A DNA stretch of 64,000 nucleotides from Phyllostachys edulis (Eukaryota > Streptophyta > Magnoliopsida > Poales > Poaceae): assembly GCA_036346405.1 (NCBI GenBank), contig CM070553.1:77998976-78062975 (forward strand), in the 5' to 3' direction. The notes below the pieces were generated by a model. It was not told the origin of the DNA and did not search any database. It saw only the letters and a list, made by a program, of their open reading frames with translations. Positions within the stretch are counted from its first letter, which is position 1. Every line of letters starts with the position of its first letter. The position numbers were made by a program, and so were the translations under genes. Below, piece after piece: positions 55,101-64,000 of the stretch.

Positions 55101-58100
55101 CAGAGGTAATTGACTCTACAGTGGCTTTTGGATGGAATAGGGAATGGGTATGGAAATTGTCATCTAACCCATTCCCAAGGCCACCCCTCCCCTCCCCCTT
55201 ATATCGTTTTTGATGGGAATTGGTAAAACTTCCATTCCCAATCTCAATCAATTACCAAAATGGAAACATGGGACTGGATACCTCCCACCCTTTTATGCCC
55301 ACAAGGCCACAATACATTGAACATTGGCATTTAAGATACACAATACTATACTATGGTGAATTTATACAACTAATACCTATGGAAAGTTAGTATATTTCTT
55401 CTCACAACATAGTTAAGTTTACAAGACCAAACAAATGTGCTAATATCTATTGCTATTTTTTGTTCATGCGCAGGGTATTTCAGTAGCTCTACCTGCGTAT
55501 TTTGCCACTAGCAGGTACTGGTTATAATTATTTTTTTAGAATGTGCTGCATTCATTTTGTATATGTTTTAACATGACAGTGCTGAATTACATGTTCGATT
55601 CAAAATCTCTCGTTGAAATAATAAAAAAAATGATGGGTTTAGTTGGTTAAATTCAAAAGGTTAATCAAACTAGTTATTACCTAAAGAAGGATATAACTTC
55701 TATACTATAAAAAAATGTTCAAATAAATACTATTGCAGCACTGATTTGGAAAAATATGATTTACAGTTTGTACTTTTAATAATACTAGTGTTTCATGTCT
55801 ATGGTGCAGCAAATGGCAAGCCTTTAAACTAGCCACACTATCTGGTTTCGCAGAGCCACTAGGTGTAATTATTGTGGGTAGGTTGACTTTTCAATTTATC
55901 CTATTGTAAGTGATTTGTTCAAGCATTGGTGTTATTAATTACCCAAACTAGCTCTGTATCTTAAATAAAAAAAACACAAATATTGGCGTAGTAACATTTT
56001 CTTATTGACTAAAAAAGGAGAAAAAACTGAATAACGGTAGCGTTACCCATGTGTAACATAAAATATCGTCAATTCCAATGTAGATGCAACATTTCGAAGT
56101 AACATAAAACTGAGTAAATGAGCATTCTGTAATCCCAAATCCCAAGGAATGGTCATCAATAACTAGTCTAGGACAGAAGTGATTAACGATAATGCTAGAA
56201 CAAACAAGAGTATTCGAAGAGGAACGGGTATAAATAGCATATAACAATATAATATGTACTGGTATAGTAGTATATCATATGGTTAATCTATATGCAGATT
56301 TTAAGAAGTCTAAAGTAACTCGAAGGTACCTTAGTAATTTGCAAGTCCTCAGGTAACTTAGTAAACCATCAAGAAAAACAAGATAAACCCACAAACCGCT
56401 GAGGTCCCAATGAGGTATTAATCACAGGTACAAAAGGGATTACTGTGCATTTTGGACCCCAAAAAGAGCTCTAAATGACATGCAAGAGCTGCATTAAAAA
56501 GCAAACAATCCCCTTATTATGAACTAGTGTGTGAGAAATAAATTCTATGTTTTAGTTACTATTCATGTGGCTTTACGAATATTTTTTCTCTAGCATTTAT
56601 CATCCTTACAAGTAGACTTTTTCTCTTCAAAGAATGACAAGTAATAACCTTGAAAGGTTGAGTTCATACATTTCATTTATATTGTCCTTATTGTATCTCA
56701 AACAATGCATATGAAATCAATGTTTCTTGCAGCATACCTATTTCCAAGCAACTTAAATCCTGAAATATTGGAAGGTCTACTTGGATTAGGTAACTACAGT
56801 TTAAGAAAACTATTATTTTTTCAAAAGTAACTAAATTATTTGTCTAACTAGTTTCATTCATATTTTTTTTGTGCAGTGGGAGGAGTGATGGCTTTTCTAA
56901 CACTGTATGAAATGCTACCGTTAGCAATTGAATACGCAGGACGCAAGGATGCTGTGAAAGCTGTATTTGTTGGCATGGCTTTTATGTCCATGAGGTGTGT
57001 TACACTCTTATTTTATGCAATTAAAATTATATAAGGCACTATGAACTAATATCTTTTGCATTCAATAATGTGAATAATCATTTTTATTTTGCCTAGTGTA
57101 ATTTGGTCAAACAATTAACTAGATGGTGGCTAGAATCTGAAACTTATCCAATAATTTGGTAGCAAATAAACCACTAAACAAAATTCGATCAACTTAACCA
57201 AAATTTCGCAAGCAATATTTAGCAGATCTTGGTTATGAACTAAAAACACCATAGATTTTCTACCACACTGGCTTATAACAAACTTTCCATTTGTCATGCT
57301 ACTAACTTTTCTTCTTTGAAGTCACAAACATCAAACAAGTATATATTTACTCTGATCCAATTCTAGTTTGTCTATTCCGTAGATTTGGCTAACATAAAAA
57401 ATTCAATATTGCTGTAGCTAGCAATGTTCAAAACTATCTGATGGAACATCTAAATATACATCAACTCAATCTCTCATTTATCCATCAATAATATTTTAGG
57501 AGGAACCCTTTTGTCTAGGCTTATTCTTGTGGGAATGATGTGCAAAATGATCACATGAAATATGCCAATAGAAACTTGGAATGCTTACTTCTGAAGTAAT
57601 GCACAAACTTACTGTATTCAATATGTTAGGAATTTGTGATCCATATCTCAAAATTCAAAAATCACAAAGACCTTATACGCAATTTTTACTAATTAATCTT
57701 CATGTTTTTATTTATATAAATATAATAAACTTCAAGACATACTTTAGAAATTTTTAATCATGATTTCGAGTTATTCACATTTTTCATAAATTAGAGCTTA
57801 TTTTATGCCTATTATAATTTGTAGACCAATAAATATATAAATATACCTTATAAAACTATAAAAAAAACTTTCTAATATATAAATTTGTTTATAAAGTGTA
57901 CTTAGCGTGGTCCCCAAAGAACAATTGCATCACACAAATTTGAGCGATTGTATTAGTAATGTGCAGAAGAAAAATCCTAAAACAACATGTAGTAATATAA
58001 GATTGCAATTTGATGAGCACTTCTACCAAGATTAGAATTTGGTAAACATTATCTACAATGCACCGATACATCACACAATCGGCGTACCAGTACACGCCAC

Positions 58101-58310
58101 AGATACGTCACACATATGCTTTATGAGCTTCAAAGATAAAAACTTTGCTGCAGCCTTGTACCATTTATATCAATTGCATTTTCCTTAATATCATTACAAA
58201 TATGATTGTAAATGGCTTTTGACGTGGCATATTGCTTCAATTTATGTCTTACTTGCAATGGCAGCTTGTACTTCCTGGATATTAGTCTTCCAAAGGAGAT
58301 GAGCGCTTAA
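52146..58310 (+). CDS. ZTP29-like: ZTP29-like ZIP-family metal transporter, 12 exons, altered metal-site motifs
   Basis: Exons: 52146-52209, 53091-53149, 53262-53354, 53425-53511, 53610-53691, 54426-54487, 55049-55105, 55474-55514, 55810-55877, 56733-56789, 56877-56994, 58265-58310. All introns are GT-AG, phases agree, and the spliced frame is 277 codons plus TAA, close to Arabidopsis ZTP29. Exon 5 could instead start at 53607. Features: TM1 (residues 6-27), GFATGLMLSMSFFDLAYDAV (42-61), a cytosolic loop with RHRRR, TM4-TM5 core, then KWQAFKLATLSGFAEPLGVII and VGGVMAFLTLYEMLPLA. ZIP proteins move Zn or Fe into the cytosol; ZTP29 is reported as an ER zinc transporter. Odd: the TM4 motif HNxPEG reads QNFPVG (135-140) and the TM5 motif HNIPEG reads HYIPEG (164-169). 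Two extra residues (VA) stand at the exon 5/6 junction. Family assignment is sure; transport activity is doubtful. Confidence 0.9.
55106..55300. repeat. MITE-like inverted repeats in intron 7 of the ZIP gene
   Basis: GGGAATGGGT and ACCCATTCCC (about 55139-55176) form an inverted pair. A second pair, AATTGGTAA and TTACCAA, follows at about 55217-55257. Similar CCATTCCC words occur at 60540-60700. This suggests a small non-autonomous DNA element, but I cannot fix its ends or a target duplication. Confidence 0.3.
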
Positions 58311-60200
58311 CATTTTAGTCTAACCCATTATATGCTATGGGCAAGAGCATTTCATCATGGACTTGCAATAAGGTATCTTACTTTTCCTTGACATTGCTAT
58401 CCCCCTATTCATTAAGAGGAAGTAAATTTAACTGTCAGTGTTTTCTATATAAAATATAGTTTCAAATTTACTAGAAAGAAATAATTGAACCTTCAAACGA
58501 TAATGGCATCTATTTGAATTCAATTTCTTTCACGTATGAAACGCCGTTGACATTCTGTAATAACACTTTTATGTATCTACTACAATATTTCATTTTGAGC
58601 TACTGTGATTGTGCATTGACATTAGCTAAGATATCATACAAAATATTAATTGGGCATGGCACCTCTTAGCTACAAAATCTTCCTCAACTTTTCCCCATAT
58701 CACTTTCATAGATAGAAGTATCCAAAAGGATTCCCTAAGAGTAGCAATTGATTAGATTAGAACTTGCATATATCAATTTAATTGCTTTGTTTATTCTGTT
58801 TACTCATGTAGATGCATTTAAGTGCTTTAGTAGATGTGGAGCCAAGCGGCCAATGAGAAGTGAAAGATAATTACCATGCATTTTGAATATTTTGAAATCT
58901 ATCTTTCAAATGAAGTATACTTTTGCAAACTGTAAATGTGACTTCTGTGAAGAAAAGACACAGTGCAAAGACTTAGTTGGTTACATAATAACAGATACTT
59001 TCTATTCATGTCTCCATTTCACATATATTTTCCTTAATTTTGCAATGTAGGGCCAATATATAGTTTCAATACCAGAAATATTTCAAAATGTGTTAACTAA
59101 ACTAATAGAGAAATGTTATCTTGTATACAAAAAAAAAAGATATTAGGTGTGGAAAATAAATTTGACCATCTTACCTTCGTATTTCATTCACAGAATTGGC
59201 AAGTCAACATCACCAGATTGCAGCATCACATTTCCGTATTTTCTATAAGTGCTGGTTGGAAGGATGTGCATACAATACCATATCATGAGATGGTTTTCTG
59301 CAATAGTAGCCGATACAAGGACTTGTAAATCAGGGCCTTCATCAATGTCCTCCCAGATTCATGGCCACCATGGCTGCACAAAAATTATAACTATCAAACT
59401 CTAACAAGTCATGTAAATATTGGATAAAATTGTAATTATTGGAAGGAGACACAAACCACGCATATGATGTAAATAACAAAAAGGAACATTATGAGATGTC
59501 CATTTATTATCAAAGATATTTGTACCTCATGCTTCAACACAGTATACTTTGAAGTTTATTTTATAAACAATTGAAACCTAGTAGCTTGATATAGATACAT
59601 TGATTTGGCAAGAGATAGCGTATAGATTTAAACCAAACTCATGAGATTCAGAGCATATTTGGAAGGCTGTAACTCAAGAATTTGAATCTACTATAGCTGA
59701 TTCTAGAGTAATGGGTTACTGGGGAAATTTTACAGCAGCGCTAAAGTGCCATTTTGGTTTGGATTTTATTGGTTTTATCACCCATCCTAAAGCTATCATG
59801 AACTTCAGGAAAAATGTTTCCAGTAAGTATAAAACAGAGTTCCAAGAACTGCTATCAATGAATTTCCTGGACCCAAGCAGGGAACCGGCCGGTTTCAGGG
59901 TCTTCCTGATTAGCCTTTTTTTCCCTTTCTTTTTGTTTTCCCCCCTTAAGTTTATGTGCTCCCTTCATCTTTTATAAGCATTCCCATTAACATTCTGTTA
60001 TGAAAAGCATATAACCACTCTCTTTCAGTGCGTTAATGTAGCTCCAGTTGGTTAGTTCTTTGAAGCTTGGTATAAAATAGTTTGGTTTCTGGGACTACCT
60101 TTCTTTCCATATTAGGCTCAACAACTGTTGTGGACATTGGTCAAGCAAGGCAGCAGCAACAGAACATACTTAGAGCACTGCAGGGCAAGGACGACACCAA
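58311..60200. other. Downstream of the ZIP gene: 3' UTR and AT-rich intergenic DNA
   Basis: The first few hundred bases should hold the 3' UTR and polyadenylation signals of the ZIP gene, but no clear site is visible. The rest is AT-rich without a supported gene. An 88-codon ORF at 59711-59977 has no recognisable domain. Confidence 0.45.
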
Positions 60201-60201
60201 T

Positions 60202-60455
60202 TGTCACGACCTAGCGATCAAATCGGGTAGTCGTGAGTAGTAGGAGGCTTTGGCCCCGGCCTCTTCCTAGGCACCGTGACTCAAGTAGCCGATAGGGAGA
60301 GCTCTCGAGATCAGCAAGGGGGCGCAGGAGGTAGGGCACACCAGGGGTCGGGAGTAAGAGAGAATCGGGGAGGATAATTTGAGATAACTTCTTGGTTGCC
60401 TTTCTCAATAGCTTAGCCGGTTCCTTATAAAGATGGAGTGGCCCTTAACATTTGG
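60202..60455 (+). repeat. Possible LTR fragment (TGTCACGACC type)
   Basis: Starts TGTCACGACCTAGCG after a CACCAAT context and contains a good TATA box (CTTATAAAG, about 60424) 220 bp downstream. This arrangement resembles the U3 of an LTR. I could not find a matching CA end, second LTR or target duplication, so it may be a truncated solo LTR or unrelated sequence. Confidence 0.3.
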
Positions 60456-61300
60456 TATCTAATCCGAACTTACTATATCTCTTAATGGCTTAAGGCCCAA
60501 GCAAAGCAAACGAATTACAAATCTATCTCTAATAAAGAAACTTATCCCATTCCCTACCACAAACTCCCTCCAGCTCCATACAGCCCCGTAAGAGTTGGAC
60601 CCTCGAACTCCCAATCTACCACCTAAATTCCCATGCCTACCAACCAAACAAGGGACTTTATAGCCCCTAACCCCTGAATTACCATTCCCTCCCACTAATT
60701 CCCTCCAGCTAAACATAGAGAATTTGAGAAAGCTCTAGATTTTTGTCACTTATAAGAAAGAACCGCATATTTTGAAGATACTTTCACTTAACCCTGGACC
60801 CTGGTATTTTGCAAAACATTTCGATGCTCCCCAAGCTTGTCCAATCTCGTTAAAACCAAAGGAATCTTACAAGTGGGTCCCACATGTTAGTGGAAATTTA
60901 ACACGCAAAACCCACCTATAATTCGAGCTTCCCTCTCCCTCCCTGACTTCCTTATCACCACCAATTGTACCCCACATCTATTGCCTCCCTCCGGTGAGCA
61001 TGCCGCCAACAGTGTTGCACCTTCTCCAACTCCAATAGTCATATGGCTAATCAATGAACCCCTCTAGCAATGGGCGAGAAGTCCACACAACAACTCCCAC
61101 TCTCATCTCCACTCAAGGGTACCATCTGCCGACACACTTGCACAGCCACAGCGATGATGGAGCACTGTCCCAAAACGACCATCGCACACGTATTGATTTG
61201 GGTGCCTAGGAACAAATACATGACACCAAGTACGTAAGGGTTGGGGTGCAAATGGTATGGATGTAATCTGACTGATCTAGCTCCCAAACTGAATATGGAA
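60456..61300. other. Intergenic DNA without a supported gene
   Basis: Contains CCATTCCC-rich words at 60540-60700 similar to those in intron 7 of the ZIP gene, perhaps a MITE relic. I see nothing else that can be supported. Confidence 0.35.
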
Positions 61301-61439
61301 TAGAAGAAACAATATCAGTTGGATCAAATACGAAAACAAATACAAAAGTGGTATTTCGCGAATGCGAAGCAGAGTGTCTGGAGACAATTATTAGCAATTT
61401 TCCACCAACCGAATTAGCAGGTGACTTAGCATCGGCAAG

Positions 61440-61575
61440 AATAATTGGGCCAAATGGGTCACCATTCGAAATCTGAAATTTTTGAATTTGGATTTGAAAA
61501 ACCACCGGGATCCCATTTCCCGGCCACCCTCCGGTAAGCGGTTACCGGCCGGTAACCGCCGGGTTTTCAATCCCT
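61440..61575. repeat. Palindromic segment, possible hAT-type transposon end
   Basis: Holds a perfect 22-bp palindrome at 61538-61559 (GCGGTTACCGG followed by its complement). CCGGGATCCCATTTCCCGG lies upstream and CCGGGTTTTCAATCCCTGG downstream. The G/C-rich palindromes in an AT-rich setting resemble the terminal part of a degenerate hAT-type element. No matching opposite end was found. Confidence 0.3.
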
Positions 61576-62220
61576 GGGTAGAGCTATCAATGAAAGAAAC
61601 AAAGGGACAGGGAAGAAACAACAACGTATAATTCACTCTTTACAATAGTAGAGAAAAAATTGCAATGTACAATGCAAGTCCAAGGCACCTCCCAAACACA
61701 GCATGGAAGCTCAAGTTAGAACGTAACGAACAAATGAACTAAGTATGAAAACGATGTCAAATCATAATAATGATGGACAGGTGAATTCAGCACTTCAGGA
61801 ATAATGCATGATACCATCTCATTGCAAGTTTGCAACAAATCATTGGTATTTACCATCACTTTATATATCTCGAACAAATTTAAAAATCCAACTTGCTTAT
61901 ATTGAGCATATCATAGAGCATGGTCCTGTCAGAAGTTTAACAAAGAAATCAACCAGATCGTAGCTATCTTAATCACCAAACAGGTATCAACCAAATCGAG
62001 CATAGTGGATATATCAGAATCTATGCAACTTCCAAACACTATCAATGAAAATCAGTGGCAGGTGCTGGAGAGGAAATGCATCCTTTTGTCCTATAATGCT
62101 GTTGTCTGAAGTTCCATGATGTTCTAATGATTAGTTGGAATATCTAGCCTTTAATTCTTATTGTTCTCAATCCGGTAGTGTTGGCATTGTGGTCTGCAGT
62201 ACGAATTGATAAGTTTTACC
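61576..62220. other. Intergenic DNA, nothing recognised
   Basis: AT-rich sequence without an ORF over 65 codons that looks real, and without RNA genes or repeats I can identify. Confidence 0.4.
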
Positions 62221-62239
62221 TATAATCACAAGCACAACA

Positions 62240-62430
62240 TTGTTGGTTTTACCACGTGGACCCCATGCGTCATAGTTACACCTAGAATAATTTTGGCATG
62301 GTTTGCTAGGTTGCTATCCAAACACTGCTACAATGCCAATGTTTTGGTAATGCCCTGGTTTTGGTCACCACCAAATTTTGGTATGGCAGAGTGGGGGCAT
62401 AAATCAAACACCCCTTACTGTTTTATCTCA
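62240..62430. repeat. Tourist/Harbinger-like MITE remnant
   Basis: On the minus strand it starts GGGGTGTTTGATTTATG, preceded by TAA. It contains repeated CCAAAATTTGG and ACCAAAACC words and a second GTGTTTGGATAGC end near 62318. This matches the look of grass Tourist-type elements with TAA/TTA targets. The far end is uncertain. Confidence 0.35.
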
Positions 62431-62990
62431 AAGAAAAGTGTTCTATTAATAAATTATGTATGAATCATTCCGCATCCATATGGTGAACATTCAATGTACC
62501 ACAAAAAAAATTGAAATGGAAAATTGCAGTGAACTTCACCTTCGCACACTTGTTTTTGGAAATTCTATGGTACATTTTTTTGTTAGCTGCATAGAATTTC
62601 TGAATTTTAGATTTCCAGTAAACATAAATGAAATAAATTACTACTTGCAGATCTACAAAATGAACTTAAAACTATTTCTCCTTAGTTTGCGTTGGAGGTA
62701 AATCAGAAATTATCTACAATTGTTGTTGATGCTTCAGAGGTGCAAACTGTAATGGTTAAAATGTTAAGCTTTATTTAGTCCGCGACAGATGCAAAGTTTC
62801 AATGTTGGTAGCAGTTTCAACTTGCATGGCGAGCAAAATGGTAGAAGTATAACTTGGATGGCGAGCAAATAGCAAGCACGCTTAAGTAATGCATAGCGGA
62901 GAGAATGTGGCTAGTAAGCTTAGGCACATATCTTAACTACTATAATTCGGAGTTTACCCCGATCGTCCCACCCCACCTCCTCGCGTTATC
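62431..62990. other. Intergenic DNA, nothing recognised
   Basis: AT-rich. A predicted ORF at 62456-62701 has no domain and normal intergenic composition. I see no RNA gene. Confidence 0.4.
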
Positions 62991-62999
62991 TGCGCTCGC

Positions 63000-64000
63000 C
63001 TCGTTCCCCCTCGTAGAAGCCTTCGTCGCCTCCAACCATTGCCTCCCCTATACCCCACCGTAGTCGCACCCCCCCCCAACCACCTCCATCCACTCTCCTC
63101 CCCTCCATTCCCCTAAATCCCCTAGCCCTCTGCTCCTCCCCGAGGCGGCCTGACCCGTGATGCCGCGCCGCTGCGTGTCGGTCGTCGCCTCCTCCGGAGA
63201 GACCTCCTCCCGCCGGCGCCGACCTTCAACTCCTCTCTCGACACCGCCCAACTCCTCTGACCGATGCTGCCTCCCTTCGTCCCCACCTCCGATCGACTCC
63301 GCCCGCTCTACACCGCCTCCCTCCGCCGAGGTAAACCTCGATCTCCTCCCATCAATTCAGCCCACCCCTCGCCTCCGCCTCGCCCTCTCGCCCTAGCCTC
63401 AAGCCGCCATCGCCACCCCCCAGACGATCGTGGTCCGTGATCTCTCCCCGAACCACTCGCCTGCTTCCCCAACCGCTCCCCACGACGCCGATGAGGACTG
63501 AAGACTGAAGAGAACATTATATCATTCTTGTCGTCGTCGATTAAATCTTAATCCATGCGGCTGTGAAGTTCTCCGATGGCCGCACAACCTCCCAGTTCCT
63601 CGCTGCAAGGTCAGATTTTCCTTTCCCTCATGATTAGTTGGGATACCATACCTCTCAAGTCTCTCTCTTAACCCGTCGAGTCGAAATCTTGGTGGCTTCC
63701 CCTCCAATTCCTAGGCCAACTTGACACTTTTAATTCTTGGCCTGGCGCTGATTAAGTAACACTTCGGTGTGGGTTTACTTTTGTGGTGATTCTATGGGAA
63801 TTAGAGGCGAGGGTTTGTTGTGTACGGCGTTAACAGAACCATGCAATTTGGTATTGCGGCCGCCCTCTGGAGAGAGCCTCAAGTGCTGCCTATTTTATTC
63901 GTGAGTACTGGTGCCTCACATTTGGCGCATGAGTTTCTGGCCTCCGTTGGCAAGGAACAGTTTTGAGGCAGATTTTGAGATAAAGCTACAAACTGATGGT
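63000..64000 (+). other. Possible 5' end of a further gene (promoter, leader, first exon)
   Basis: Base composition changes sharply to pyrimidine-rich, CpG-rich sequence (63000-63480), as in the leaders of many grass genes. A candidate first coding exon starts at the ATG at 63576 in good context (CGATGGCC), reads MAAQPPSSSLQ and meets a donor AAG|GTCAGA at 63609. The following 200 bp look like intron. GCGGCCGCC (63857) and further sequence up to the edge may be a second exon. No domain is visible, so strand and frame are tentative. Confidence 0.3.

Noticed and set aside
59711..59977. ORF of 88 codons downstream of the ZIP gene
   Set aside because: No domain, no splice context, and a C-terminus made of a T-rich low-complexity run.

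Overview
The window looks like nuclear DNA of a grass, most likely rice (Oryza) or a close relative. The evidence is Ty3/gypsy elements with very long TGTAACATCCC-type LTRs, a Tat-type element with a tRNA-Arg primer site, and a 12-exon ZTP29-like zinc transporter gene with canonical GT-AG introns. There are no bacterial genes. About 50 kb is a nested stack of LTR retrotransposons and the last 13.6 kb is low-copy genic DNA.

Layout of the stack (letters are mine). E is a Tat-type element on the minus strand, with LTR pieces at 32315-33053 and 48819-about 50382, gag at 29216-32272 and protease at 28360-29206. It is the oldest layer and sits directly in host DNA. D (LTR piece 27751-28276, minus) interrupts E just after the protease. 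C (LTR piece 26535-27750, minus) interrupts the LTR of D, B (LTR piece 23870-26534, minus) interrupts the LTR of C, and A (minus; 1-6696 plus 20733-23869) interrupts the LTR of B. F (plus, 6697-20727, TSD CCCTC) interrupts the 5' LTR of A. G (plus, 33054-48818, TSD GAAGC) interrupts the 5' LTR of E. A, F and G are chromodomain Ty3/gypsy elements of Tekay/Del type. F and G are two subfamilies with near-identical internal regions but different LTR centres. Their LTRs are 4.5 and 5.3 kb, so the two LTRs together outweigh the internal region.

Many apparent frameshifts in A, F and G follow one rule when copies are compared: CAG or CTG in one copy reads CG in the other, or a homopolymer changes length. 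I infer a base-calling or assembly artefact at methylated CHG/CG sites rather than real decay. The LTR pairs of F and G are otherwise almost identical, so both insertions look recent.

Host region. A single-exon eight-cysteine lipid-transfer-like protein gene (50796-51164) lies about 0.4 kb from the edge of the stack. Next comes a complete ZIP-family gene (52146-58310, 277 residues). It has the length and exon content expected of ZTP29 but has lost three residues of the two metal-binding motifs in the membrane core. From 58311 to about 63000 I see no convincing gene, only MITE-like or LTR-like fragments. From about 63000 a pyrimidine-rich, CpG-rich segment may be the 5' end of another gene.

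The most notable observations are the ZIP paralogue with altered metal ligands, a 90-bp GT...AG segment just before the gag start that is present in G and absent in F, an ORF of about 100 codons conserved inside the LTRs of F and G, and the CHG-linked error signature.
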